Source: Peronospora farinosa
Lineage: Eukaryota; Oomycota; Peronosporomycetes; Peronosporales; Peronosporaceae
Assembly: GCA_947646735.1 (NCBI GenBank)
Contig: CANTFK010000705.1
Location: forward strand, 88,869-152,868
Length of the DNA stretch: 64,000 nucleotides
Direction of reading: 5' to 3'
Position numbers and translations under genes: made by a program. This document shows, piece after piece, positions 10,503 to 21,925 of the stretch (position 1 is its first letter; each line of letters begins with the position of its first letter). The notes under the pieces were generated by a model, which made no database searches, was not told where the DNA came from, and worked only from the letters and a program-made list of their open reading frames with translations.

Positions 10503-12562
10503 ATGAGGCTGAATATGAGGGCATGTTACTGGGTTTTGACCTGTTGGAGCCAATGGAGCGACGGCGTTTGATTATTTGTGGAGACTCCAATCTGGTTATA
10601 AGACAGATGCGTGGAGAGATTGAATGCAAAGCTTCAGGTTTATCCCCGTTGCGGGCCCAGGCGCTGAGTAAACTTCAGTCGTGGCCCAACCAGGCAGTCC
10701 TACATGTGAAACGAGACTGGAATCAGAGCGCAGACCAGTTGGCTAGTACAGCTTTACATCAGCAGCAAGGGGTCGAGTCGATACCAAGAGGAGAGTGGTC
10801 AGGTCTAGAAACAACCAATCGGCTGCCAGAGGTGCTGGTCCCTAGAGACCGAGGTCAGTCGGTCAAGGTATCTGCGGTGACGAGATCACGGCTCCCCGTC
10901 AAAATATCGGGAGAGGTTATGCAAGAAGATGTGGTACAACAACTCCGGATGGATAGAATACGTGATGCGCAAGAAGAGGAGAGCTGGGTGTGCGAGTTGA
11001 AGGCATATTTGCAAGGAGACTGGAAAGACTTGTCGGTGGAAGCGGCCAGAAACTGCAGCAAAATGTCGGAGGATTACGAGATAAGTGAAGAGGGACTGAT
11101 GGTGTACTGCCCCGGCCAGAGAATCAAGGGAGACGACCGAGACATAACTGCCAGATTGGTGATACCTGAGAGTCTCCAAGCCGACGTCCTCCATCATTAT
11201 CATACGAGTTTGGAAGGCGGCCATCAGGAGATCGGGCGTACTTATCATCGGATCCGACGATATTGCCATTGGAGGGGTCTGTTCCGGAGTGTTCAGAAAT
11301 ATGTGGGTCAGTGCATAGATTGTGAGACTGGTAAAGGGAGACCCACTTTACAAGGGAGGTCTCCGGGGAATGTTGAAGCGACGTACCCCTTCCAAATTAT
11401 CGCGATGGACCACATACCATCTCTCCCCAAGTCACATAAAGGAAACACGGAACTACTGATTTGGATCGACCTGTTCACAGGTTATGTGATGGCTAAAGCG
11501 AGTGCGTCACGGACAGCCCAGACAGTGGCTGAGGGATATGAAGAATGCGTTTTCCGCCGTTTTGGTGCCAGTGAGACGATCCGTCACGATCGGGAACCGG
11601 GGTTTATGTCGGACTTCTTCCGAGCGTTCAGTCGTATGGTAGGTCAACGTCAGAGAGCGACCATGGCCTACCGACCTCAAGCGAACGGCACTGCGGAGAG
11701 AATGGTCCAGACTCTAACAAGATCGCTCAAGATGTACGTAGCCGACGTGGGACAGCGAGACTGGGATGAATACGCGGAACGATTAACGTTCGCGTTAAAT
11801 ACGGCTCAAGACAGAGTGCGTGAGGAAACACCGTTCTATCTGGTACATGGATGGGATGCTAGGACCACTCTTGAGACTATGTTACCGGTGGTGAACACTC
11901 GACGTCGAGAATCAGGACCTCGGAGATGGAGATATCGGATTCAGAGTCACTATCAGCGAGCAAGAGACCAAGTCAACGAGAATTTACGGGCGGCTAGTCA
12001 GGCTCGGGTGCAAGCACAAAATGAAGGGGTAGTCGGCCACGAAATTCAGCCAGGGACCCGGGTATGGCTATACTTGGACCGAGTGAAGGAGGGGTATGCC
12101 AAAAAATTGGCCCACCTATGGCACGGACCGTTCCGAGTCCAGGAGTTAGTCGGAGATCATGCGGTACGTCTGGAGTTACGAGGTACAGAATACAGACTAT
12201 TCCCAATCGTACACATCTCCAAGCTCAAGCCCGTCAGAGAGTTCCCCGATCGACCGAACAGCGAGCTGAAAGTGGATGGAACAGATCGAGTCGACTTCGA
12301 TGAATGTCTGCTACCAGAAGACAGCTGGGTGCGGGAATTGGAAGAGGGCGAGTATGAAGTCGAAGAAATTTTAGAGAGTCGTACAGGCAAGAAGACTCGG
12401 TATGGGAGGCAACAACGAGAATTCCTCGTGCAATGGAAGGGACACTCTGACCCCTCGTGGGTGGACGAAGGGGATCTGAATTGCGGAGCCTTACTCCGGG
12501 ACTTCGAGCGCAAGAACACAAGCCATAACCGCTTCGAAGTAATGCAAAGCCATGAAAACTAG
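10500..12562 (+). CDS. Family A pol: second RNase H end, integrase and chromodomain
   Basis: The frame opens earlier (from 10073), but meaningful coding starts near 10500. First is the rest of the second RNase H (NEAEYEGMLLG, CGDSNLV, and WNQSADQLAS motifs). Next is the integrase: a HHCC zinc region (HHYHTSLEGGH...CIDC), and the catalytic core with D in MDHIPS, D in RHDREPGF and E in ANGTAERM. A C-terminal chromodomain follows (YEVEEIL...EFLVQWKGH...SWVDE, 12350-12480). Chromodomains can guide integration to particular chromatin. Stop at 12560-12562. Confidence 0.9.
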
Positions 12563-12755
12563 CCGGCGGTAGCAAGTTTCGTGGAGGGTGGACCGATTCC
12601 CTCAATGGTCGGCCCAGCCCCTCGTTGGAAGACTTGGGTCGCCTGCGGGGCGGCCTTGAATTTCCAAGAGTTAAGGGTATAGGAGAATGGAGAACAAAGG
12701 ACGGCGATTACCAAGATCAATCAGAACAGAAGAAGGTTCATGTCCAAGGGAAGAC

Positions 12756-14727
12756 CTAAACGGATGGCACAAACTTGCCTTTGAGGCGTGGAACTAAAGC
12801 GCCAGGATGGGGCACAGAAGACAAACGATACTGGGTGAGCCACGGCCACGCGGAATCCGACACCCGAAGGGCCTCAAGCAGGTCGACCGGGTCCGACCCC
12901 TCTTCACGACCAGGGAACCAATAAACCACACGGCGGGTTCGAGGAAGATAACGGAAGAAGGGATCCAGGAAGATGTCGAGATCGCAGTGGCCCCTGCTCA
13001 TCCCAATGAAGATAAGGTCGACCACCTCCCGCCAAGCTCGAGTTGCCCGACTCCGACGCTTCTTCCGCGCGTTGTAGTAGGACGCGAGGAAAGAGTTCGC
13101 TCGCGCTTGGTCCTTGGAGATCCACAAGCAGTGGGTCGCCTCCCAAAGAGCTTGACTATGCTCTTCGTCAAACTGGATGTAGGCCGCTGCCAACTGGGCG
13201 AACCAGCCAACAGGTCGGAAGGACACGGGCTGCATGGGAACACGAGCTTCCACCCAAGGTTCCGCCGCTAGCAATCTCTGGATCATTGGAGGGTTCATCA
13301 ACGACCTCTTCCATTTGGGGGGCCGGTCGAGGGTTTCCGTCCGGAGGGCCAAACCAACCCCAAGGTAGATCCAGCTGGTCGACCAAGTCTGTGGAAGACA
13401 TTGTAACAATGCACCACGAATTGACCAGGTCGACCGGCCAAGGTGCCACTTCCGCAGCGGAAAAGGTCTTCGACTGCATGTATCCGGGGATCATGGCGTC
13501 TCTGGGAAGCAGGCTGGAGTCGGCCAGAAGGGGCGAAGTGTTGTCCGCGACAGGAGGCGCACTCTTGTTTTTCTCCGCAGACGACTCGGTCTCCGAGTCC
13601 GATGTCCCGAACATCGCCCGTTCCAACGAGAGGCCGGTAGCCGAGGTGGTCCTCAATGGAGGAGTGGACGTCGACGGAAGACGTACAGGGTTCGCGCTGG
13701 CAGGGCGCCGACTAGCAGAACGAGACTTGGCCAGAGCCGCCCGAAGGGTCTCGCTGTCGTCGCTGAGGTCGTCGTCCGAAGACTCAAGCACGACAGGGGA
13801 ACGACCACTAGAGACCGCCGACGGTGGTATCGTAGAGGCGTCGGGCTTCGGAAGCTTGGAGGTTTTGGCGGGTACCCGGGGTGACGGCCGCCGGGACCGT
13901 TTACCAAGAGCTTTCGCCGGCCGCGAAGGGGAACATGCGGCCGGGGGCGAAGCTGCCGAAGGAGTAGCTGGTCCTAGAGGTGGCCCGTCAGAGAAGTCGA
14001 CATGGTCGAGCTCTGCGGCGAGAAGCGAGTACCGGCTTCGGATGTGGTCGACCTTCCATCGCAGACGGTCCACCAGTGCAGTCTCGCGCTGGAGAGCTTC
14101 GCGAAGTTGGGCCACCAGCCGGGACTTGTCGCGCAGTGCCTCCTCCAACCGCTCACAACGAGTGGCCAACAAGGCGGCCGAAGGGGGAAGGACACCTAGC
14201 CGACCCTCGCAGTCTTCGATGCGGCGGGAATGGGCGTCCGCGAGAGCTTGCAATTCCCGCAGAGCTGCCCGTACGTTAACGGGTACGGAAGACGGACGGT
14301 CAACCATGGGGGTCGGCGTGACAGGAGCATCTGCTGTCTCGACAGGAGGCAAAGCGGTGGAAACAGGAGAGCTGTGAACGACAACAATTTCAGCAGCACT
14401 CAACTGCGAACACACCGGCCCGGGAAGGTCGGCCAAGGACGCCTCTCTACATGGAGAGGCAACCGAAGGCGCGACGGCGATTGAAGTCGGCTCCTCAGAT
14501 GGTGGGTCAGCGGACGGTGGGTCAGCAGATGAGGGGTTAGAACCAGGGGTGATTGAAGGCGCTGGGGCGACCGAGGTCGGCTCTTCAGTCGGTGGATCAG
14601 CGGACGGTGGGTCAGCAGACGGTGGATCAGAACCAGGGGAAGACATGGCTGGACAGACACGAGTTAGAGGTGGAGGAGCTACAAAGGGGACAATGAAGGA
14701 CCTACGTGACGAAGGAAGTGAAGACAT
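12756..14727 (-). CDS. Family A antisense accessory ORF between integrase and 3' LTR
   Basis: Opposite strand to pol. ATG at 14727, only 47 bp from the inner edge of the 3' LTR. The N-terminus has degenerate repeats of the type DPPSADPPSE with Pro, Ser and Thr. Next comes a long heptad-like Leu/Arg/Glu helix (LQALADAHSRRIEDCEGRL, then LEEALRDKSRLVAQLREAL), a basic Ser-rich tail with acidic patches, and, after a frame change near 13270, a Trp/Tyr-rich domain (12756-13270, e.g. FASYYNARKKRRSR-like basic helix). Not a pol domain and no function recognised. Codon structure and composition look like a real protein. Other families here have an ORF in the same place. Confidence 0.75.
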
Positions 14728-14773
14728 GCGCGTGCTCAATCCGTTGCACGGTTGAGCAAGTGCAGGGGGCGGC

Positions 14774-15913
14774 TGTGGTGAAGTGCTAATTTTGTGATAT
14801 GAAGGTCCCGGACTCCAGTTGGATTCAGAGTATAGGCCGTGGGTCAGGGACAGGGGACCAGAGAGACAGGGGCCTCGAAGGGGAGCGACCGTTGGTGGAG
14901 GACAATCCGCAGGATCCGCCGAAGAAAAATCAGTATCATGGTACCGGTTAACCGGTACCAAAGGGAGTTGATCATGGCCGCTCATTGATCGACCTGGCCC
15001 CTCGTTGGTAGACCCGGGTCCCTCATTGGTCGACCCGGTCCCTCATCGGTCGACCTGGGTCCCTCATTGGTAGACCTGGGTCCCTCATTGGTAGACCCGG
15101 TCCCTCGTTGGTCGACCCGGTCCCTCATCGGTCGACCTCGGCCCCTCTTTGGTCGACCCGGTCCCTCATTGGTAGACCTGGGTCCCTCATCAGTCGACCT
15201 CGACCCCTCGGGGTTCAGCCACTCCGTACCAGTTAATACAAGGATCAGACTAGTCGACGCAAGGAATCAGAGCTTCAGGCAAGGATAGAGTAAAGGAGGT
15301 AAAAGGATAGGACTATATTAAATACTACTCAATTTGCGATCTACGTGGCACGACTCCGTCACCCAAGAAGGACTTGTTCTAAGTTACTCACTGTTCCGGG
15401 AAGGGATATATTTTGGCCCCCCGTCGAAGACAGTTGTGTAGCGAAGTTCAAGGGCGAATAGAGCTCCAGGATATATTTGGCCTGTGAGCTCGTTCAAGTA
15501 GCAACACCCCCCAAGACCCGCTATCGGAAGCGGTCTCCCTCACCTCAAGGTCCGGGAGCAACGTAAAGGTCAGGTGGTTAATACCCCTGAAACAGAAGGA
15601 AAAGGCCAGGGACGACAAGCGCCCCTGAAGAATTTGGCTCTAAGTCCACTCTCGACAAGGTCGATCGAGTGGCCACCTACCGGCCCACCAAGTGAAGCAT
15701 ATCCACTCGAGGCCCCCCAGGTCTACCTCCCTCAAGGCAGACATCTACATCGTCACCAAGTCCTCCGAAGAGTGCAACCCGCCAGCCGACGGGTACACAA
15801 GGTGAGAGAAGGTTCATACGCGGCATCGGGGTACCCCCTCCGACAGTCGGCAGTCCGGCACAGTGAGTGGTTTGGGGTCTCATCATACAATTTTGAGAAC
15901 CCACTCCACCACA
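14774..15913 (+). mobile_element. Family A 3' LTR of right copy
   Basis: 1140 bp, TG..CA ends, preceded by a G-rich tract (GCAGGGGGCGGC) that could be the polypurine tract. The U3 start differs from the LTR at 2216 and resembles the one at 51615, so at least two subfamilies exist. It has a perfect 20-bp palindrome at 14940-14959, the 20-21 bp repeat array at about 14985-15210, and a TATA-like stretch near 15313-15325. Right flank ATGT (15914-15917) lies in family B sequence; the matching left duplication is not in the window because the 5' half of the element is missing. Confidence 0.88.
14985..15210. repeat. U3 tandem repeat array, copy 3
   Basis: About 11 units of the same GGTCGACC-centred 20-21 bp repeat, fewer than in the arrays at 2441 and 7302, so the array changes copy number between LTRs. 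Confidence 0.88.
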
Positions 15914-16063
15914 ATGTCCCGTAGAGTCTGTGACTCATTGCCAGGAGGCGTCATGTTATAGGCCGTGAACACACCGTAAGGTTTAAACGTTCTCTAAAGC
16001 ACTACCTCAAAGAGGAAAGATGTTGAATGAAATTCTATGGGAACGTCAGTCTGGTGGGGGGAG
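15914..16063 (-). pseudogene. Family B internal 3' end with start of its antisense ORF
   Basis: The minus strand encodes MTPPGNESQTLRD before being cut by the A LTR. The same start is present on the plus strand at 52921 in element B, where it opens the antisense ORF. The end next to the LTR is a polypurine tract (GGTGGGGGGAG at 16053-16063). So family A inserted into the antisense ORF of a plus-strand B element, whose left part would lie beyond the A insertion. Confidence 0.8.
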
Positions 16064-16709
16064 TGTAACGGGGTTACACGACGGTTCGAACATTATGCCG
16101 AAATTACATCACAATTGAAAGGTTTTTATATTGTATATCATGCATTCATAATAACGACCATTTTAAAGGGAAAAATCATATCTGATTGATATCATAAGGT
16201 ATTAATTATACCTTATACTTCGGTATCGGTTCCATAACTGATACATTATAACTAAGTAAAGTACACCGATTATTGGATAATTCCATATCCAGATACAAGC
16301 GATGGCATATTATAATTACTATAATTGTAATTGATCTAGTGTAGGGTACTTAGAGTAGGAGTACTCACAAAATAAGAATGCGTAAATAAAATCAGTTCTC
16401 ATTTTGAGTCGTAAAGATAAAGCCTGTATTGGCTTGTTTCTCTTGTGCACTTCGTGCGTTGGTTTGTTGAGACTCTAAGCTCTTAGCTTATTCTTGCACT
16501 CAGGGCGTTGGTTCTCTAAACCTCAAGCTATTGCTTGTAGGCTAGAAGTACCTCCTACTTCCGTAGAACGGGTAGACCTTCGTGGTCGCTTACTTAGTTC
16601 CGTAGAACTTAGTGGCTTTTAATCGTGAATTTATTTAATTCTCTAGAACTAAAAATGCTTTTAGCCTAAAAAGTCTTTTTTAAGTAAAGAGCTGTGTAGC
16701 TTCGCTACA
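16064..16709 (+). mobile_element. Family B-type 3' LTR
   Basis: 646 bp, starts TGTAACGGGGTTACA (itself a small inverted repeat) and ends in the hairpin GTGTAGC-TTC-GCTAC (16694-16710). It matches the 59390-60028 LTR of element B in the terminal regions and general structure, but is clearly diverged. The downstream half holds many short hairpins, e.g. 16524-16537, 16545-16561, 16575-16587, 16596-16609. Confidence 0.82.
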
Positions 16710-17414
16710 CGTTTGACTTGGTTGGCATTTTGTCATCTTTGATCATGCCGCTAGTGAACTATATGCAGAGAACTTCAACTGGTGCGTGACCTATGCGCGC
16801 ATAAAGTCTCTCACTTAGCTGTTAAAATGCAGCAATTTTTGACTAATATAATTCATCCACCAGTTTTTCCATTGCCACCACTTAATCGTATTCTGGCGTG
16901 TATTGTGCATATTGATCTCATCGTAATTATCTGAAACTGTCGGCTGTTGTTGATCTGGGAAATTGACAGAAGATTTTTGTTCATACTTGGTACATATAGC
17001 GCGCTCTGATTGTAATTTTGCGCTCGAAACCACTGGGCAAAATTTCAGTTCTATCAATTGTTCCGTAAACTCTTAATTGCAGCCTATTTTCCATCCGCGA
17101 CTGACACTCGCCTTTATCACGCTCAGGGAGATCCATAAACTTGAACTTGTCATGATTGGTATGATGCTTCGCCCACGGTCAATTGCCCGCATTTCAAGCA
17201 TGCCCTCGCTCGTCGAAACTCCACACTTTATTGAAACAGCAAACGCCACTCAATCGCAGTCGTAGTTGTTGTTGTAATTCTACCACTGGACCTGACTATC
17301 TCCGCGTCTACGAGCATTCCCACCGCGTCGAACTCTTTGTTTTCTTCCTTCTGCTTGGTCCAGCACTATTTTACCGTGTGCCTCAATTTTCAGATAAGGT
17401 ACATTGGCGATTTT
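16710..17414. other. No recognisable gene
   Basis: Between the B-type LTR and the degenerate D-type LTR. Only short open frames in several phases (for example 16815-17057 minus, 80 codons), none with a recognisable domain. Probably old, decayed transposon or intergenic sequence. Confidence 0.5.
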
Positions 17415-18297
17415 TTTATACGGGCACCTCAAAAGAAGCTGCCACGTGCTTTGCTGGCACACACCTTCAAGCACGCGAGGCGAGTAATCGGTCAAACCGT
17501 CTAACCTCCGTGCGCGGTGGTGGGGTGCTTGGTCGACCGCTTAAGCAGTCGTACCAACATTTGACGTTCGCCGAAGCGAACCGCGCGAAGAACTTTCAAC
17601 GAAAGCTTCACTTACGACACGCAGAAGATTATAAGCTTCATGAGCACAGTGAGCTAAGTTAAACAAATTTAAGACTGACTTATATTCGATAGGAAATAAC
17701 TTAAATAAAATTTAACTACTGACTGGTTATTATGTAAAGATCGGATAAGCGTTTCTTCACAAGCACATCCCTACGTGCGAGCTAAAATATACTTTTTAAT
17801 CATCGCTGATAACGTCCGTCTGTGAAGCCATCATGACGCCTAGTCCCAGCTACGCGTCATCCTCGTCGAATGTGGATCCAACATTTACGAGAGTGGGTCC
17901 CATTCATAAAAACAAATGATTTAAAAAAAAACAAAAAAATCAATCTAATGGGTCAACGTTATCTGTTAATGCAATTGATGATGTTGGATACATGTTATAG
18001 GGCTGACCAGGATTAGTGTTATTGGCAAAGGTATGACACCGATAATTTTTTTTTGAAAAGTACTCTCGTACGTCCAGCTCTAATATAATCAAACCGTTAC
18101 AACGTGCAATATCACTACTCATTATAAGATCAATACCTGTTTCTCGTGAAGTTTTGTTATCTTTATATTTTTTAATGTTTGATTCCAACATTGTTGTGAT
18201 TCACCCAAGTATGAGGTCTGAGGTACTACGTATTCATTTACACCTCCCCGTTAAGTATCATATACTCAACGAACCGTGTAACTTTTAGCCCGTTACA
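17415..18297 (-). mobile_element. Degenerate D-type 3' LTR
   Basis: On the minus strand it starts TGTAACGGGCTAAAAGTTACACGG at 18297, closely resembling the start of the element C LTR at 60157. Its other end near 17415 aligns with the ACGGGCACTTC end of the D and C LTRs. It is longer than intact copies (883 versus about 600 bp), probably because of an extra segment around 17938-18190 that is open on the minus strand (83 codons, no clear domain). A C/T-rich (minus: polypurine) tract follows at 18298-18310. The left boundary is approximate. Confidence 0.65.
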
Positions 18298-18354
18298 CTA
18301 TCCCCCTCTTTACGAATTTTTTTTACTTTTTGTAAAAGATAGAATACAAAGACG

Positions 18355-19303
18355 ATGCCGCCGAAACGTGAAAAGGATGATGGATCGCTTGCAAAGGCGC
18401 CCATGCAGAGCAACACAAAGCGCACGCGCCGCGATTCTCTCGCAGCCGTCGATAAGTGTCTCTGTCTCTGTGACAACGCCGACATCTTATGTCAGCTTGT
18501 CAGCAGAGAACACTGGTCCACCTCACTATGGTGCGGATGAAGTCTTGTCTCTCATTGCTGACTACAATGAGAGTACGCCATTGCCATCTCATTAAAGTTG
18601 TGATAAGCACAGTGCTTTGATGGGGCATATGTCCCCATCATTTGAGGCACCCAACCTTCAGGAAGCTTCCATACTTCCTGAAAGCGAGGGTCATGCCTCG
18701 TCGTCTGCACCAACGAGCGCAGCGACCACAACTGAGCGCGCTGCTTCGAAAGGAACAGCCGCGACTCAACATCAGGTCGGCGATCTTAAAATCGACCGCC
18801 TCTGTAAACCCTATGTCTGACGTCTTGACAAATCATAATGGAGAGTCAGACTCAGGCGAGGGTGAGCTAAAGCCTCCTTCGACTTCACAGTCGGCCACAA
18901 TATCTCGCCGTCGCGAGGGCGGCTACGTGAGTGGTGTATTGCCACGAATGCCACCACCATCCGAGTGGTCACGCTCGAGTGGTATTAGTGAGACGCTTTT
19001 CAAAGCGTGTCACTATTGACGCTAATAAAAAAATTGTCTTTCCATCATGGAAACGGAAGGGCAAAGCACGCGGTCGTGCTTTCCCTATCCCCTTCGTGCC
19101 GCGTTCGAATGAAACAACCGACGAATACGAGGCAGAGTTCCTGCGCCGTGATACACCGCATGTAGATGCAGTAGAACAGCGGTTGCAGCGAATCACCTTC
19201 GCTATGACGCGTGCGAGGAAAATATTGGGTGGTAACATACCCCCAGCTCCTTCTCGATACGCTGCCTCTGCTAGTCCATCAGGCCTAGCAGAGCGAATGT
19301 AGC
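18355..19303 (+). pseudogene. Degenerate D-family antisense ORF
   Basis: Starts MPPKREKDDG 58 bp from the LTR edge. It follows the 42124-43566 ORF of element D closely (shared blocks: MGHMSPSFEA, the SRRREGGY-SG-LP-MPP-SEW block, GRAFPIP, and YAASASPSGL) but needs several frame changes (about 18450, 18790, 19010) and ends at 19302. The long sense similarity after divergence suggests it once coded for protein. Function unknown. Confidence 0.65.
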
Positions 19304-19503
19304 TGGTGCTTCTGCTCGTAAGCAGCCATCAGCCCAGGAAAGTCGACACGCAACGCGTAGATCGGTTTCCAAGAGTCGAAGCTCTTCGGGCATCCCTTCC
19401 ACTGGACAAGGATCTGAACCTTTTGCTTCACATGGCGGTGGGCCAACAACCTTCCGACAAATAAGCGCTTGTTCCCACCCACATCCACCAACACAGGTGT
19501 CAA
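19285..19503 (-). pseudogene. Degenerate D-family chromodomain (pol C-terminus)
   Basis: The minus frame reads VLVDVGGNKRLFVGRLLAHR and then ILVQWKGCPKSFDSWKP, the usual aromatic and WKG..SW-P pattern of a retrotransposon chromodomain. It is separated from the integrase frame upstream (19727-20945) by a disordered linker with stops. It overlaps the end of the antisense ORF on the other strand by about 18 bp and faces its continuation. Confidence 0.7.
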
Positions 19504-19726
19504 ACCCGATAGAAACGGCGATTACGCCTGACTAGTCGCAGCTGGTTATCCTGTTGTCGTTCTGTCGCAGGCGGAGATCGCTGCGCTGAAGAGGCTGCTG
19601 ATCCCTCAAGTCAAGTCTTGCGACTGACTTAGAATCTAAGAGAGGTAAGGACAAAGACTGTCAGAATTATGATCGCTCAAAATTTTTTTTGGACATTTTA
19701 GAGCGACTGATGATGAGAGACCCGCG

Positions 19727-20945
19727 TCAAACGCGGAGTCCTCCTCGATCACCGAGTCCTCTGTCGTCTCCCTCGTGTACGGAAAAGCCTTTCGGCTTCC
19801 CCGTCGCGTGATCGTCAACGACGCTCGACTCACAGTCGCCAGCACCATTAATCTCGTTCGACTGATGCGGATATGTGATCTTTTCTGGATCAACATACCG
19901 TTTCAGACGACCCACGTAAAATACGGGGTGCGTCTTCATATACGGTGGGAGAGTGAGCCTATAATTTAGGTCTCCAACTTCTTCAACCACTGTAAAGGGC
20001 CCAATGAATTGGGGCAATAGCTTTGTAGTAACACCAGGTAGTACATACATTGCATGTTTAGGTAGGGTAGCAGTACTTAATAGCACTTTGTCCCCCACAC
20101 TAAAGTGTTCATTATTTTTGCGACCATGCTGGTCTGCATATTGTTTTTGCTTGTCCTGTGCGCTTGCCATCGCGTCACGGACTTTACGTGTGATGGCTAA
20201 TCGCTCATACACGAAGCGCTGAGCTTTGCTCACGCTTGTAGCATCCAGATCGCCTATGACACCCCCAAGAGGTCGGTCATGGGTCGACGCTGTTGATAAC
20301 ACTATAGTGTCATTGTCAAGGAGCACTGGCATTTCGTGCCTTGCCTCCTCTGTGACACCTATAGGCGACGTTACCACTGCTAAACTAGCAGTGTCACTAG
20401 GGCAAACTTGGCCCTTTTTTGCATTCGCACCGAGAGAAGTGAGGGGCCCTCCCCCACTAAGACTCGGGCTGCGCACAAACGAAACTGGCGTCCGAGGATG
20501 GCGCAGTCCGTTAATAGAGAACGGTGTTTCACCCGTACTGGCGTAAACACTGTTATTCATAGCTAACTCCAAGAATGGCAATTGCTTGCTAGATTCTTTG
20601 GGAGTCGCTATTGTACGCAACACATCCGCCACGACTCGATTGGCCCGTTCCGTTCTGGCCATCGGTCTGGGGATGATCAGCGGTGGACATGTGGAGCTTG
20701 CTACCTAGCAGCTCAAGCACATGACGCCAAAAACCCGACGTAAAACGCGGATCCCGGTCCGATACTATAGACTCGGGCATCCCGTGTAGTCTATTCATAT
20801 GATCCAGAAACAAGAGGGCAGCCTCTTTTCCTGAGATCTTAGGGCTACATGGTGCCAAATGCACCATCTTGCTCAGTCTGTCTACAAAGACGACGAGCCC
20901 CATCCTGCCTTTATGGTCAGGCGGTAAGCCAAAGATGAAGTCCAA
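19727..20945 (-). pseudogene. Degenerate D-family integrase
   Basis: The minus strand carries the catalytic core start (MDFIFGLPPDHKGRMG, SDRDPRFTSGFW, TADHPQTDGQ) from 20945, then a frame break near 20640 and the rest (RANRVVADVLRT, NNSVYASTGETPF, FSVGDKVLLST, GPFTVVEEVGDLNYRL, HPVFYVGRLKRY) to 19727. D, D and E positions are recognisable. The frameshift before the Glu region inactivates it. Confidence 0.85.
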
Positions 20946-21104
20946 ACTGACCGACTTCCAACATTCAGTTGGAATCGGCAGTGGCTTCAGTGGTGCACTG
21001 TTCGATAAATGCAGGCTTAATGCGCTGACACTCGTCGCAAGAGTAAAGATAGCTGGCCACCCACCGATGTAATGGGGCCTCCAAAATTCCTTTTACACTC
21101 TTAA

Positions 21105-21925
21105 TTGAGACCGGTGCCTCTACAAGAGATTGCTTTACTGATGTGAGCGCATCTACTTTCTACTTAGATTTAAGTCCATTCTGTATCCTTTTTTATAAGG
21201 TCAGAAAATGGCTTATTTCGATCTGTATAAATCTTGCTGTTTTTATGCAAATAATTAGCGAGCCCAAGGAATTAAAGCAGATCCTTCACGTGTCGTGGGA
21301 TTGGCCATTCCTTTACAGCCTTTACCTTTTCTGGGTTTGCTCGTACACGGTGTGTACCAACAATGCAGTCCAGTACAGGTATCCAGGGGGCCCTATTACG
21401 CACGTTTGCAAGTTAACGTATAATTGGGCGTCACCCAGAGTCTGCAACAGAGCGTCTAAATGACGCTTGTGCGACTCTATTGCGCTCAGACCGTCCTCCG
21501 TCCTCCGTCCTACTATGCACGAATACATAGTCAAATTAATGGGGCGCGTAGGCACGGTGATGACGCATCACGTGAGCCACCACTCGGTTGAATGTTGCCG
21601 GAGCATTTTTCAACCCTTGTGTCATCACAAGCCACTCCCACATCATACCGCTTAGGGATGCTTACTGCTGTTTTGGCATCAGTATCTCTCATGAGAACCT
21701 GATAGTAGCCATCCTTCAGATCCAACGCGGAAAAGATAGTTGACTTTCCCATGGAATTCAACAAAACATCTTTCCGCGGGATCGACAATTGCGCCGTAAT
21801 GTTGACCAGGTTCGGCTTGTTATAAGCATGAACCACGCGCCATCCACCTATTGCTTAACGCACACAGAAGGTCGGGCTGCAGTGAGGCGATTTGCTTTCA
21901 CGTAAATGTCCCGCCTTGGCTCGCT
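21105..21925 (-). pseudogene. Degenerate D-family reverse transcriptase, deleted
   Basis: Matches the D element RT region (45573-46400) with many changes: the MVHAYNKPN start, LDLKDGYYQVLMRDTD, and the ALLVHTVYEQTQK end. Frame is lost in several places and the catalytic box is not intact. About 740 bp that lie between the RT and integrase zinc region in D (44830-45573) are deleted at 21105. The element ends at about 21925; its 5' half and 5' LTR are missing. Confidence 0.75.

Noticed and set aside
13043..14377. A 444-codon plus-strand frame
   Set aside because: Shadow of the GC-rich antisense ORF on the minus strand; no protein-like motifs.
15574..15924. A 116-codon frame conserved in all family A LTRs (also near 3292, 6925 minus, 51955 minus)
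   Set aside because: It starts only with GTG and lies inside the LTR, so its similarity between copies simply reflects LTR similarity.
17940..18191. 83-codon minus frame inside the degenerate D-type LTR
   Set aside because: Some resemblance to a retroelement protease tail, but no active-site motif; not called.
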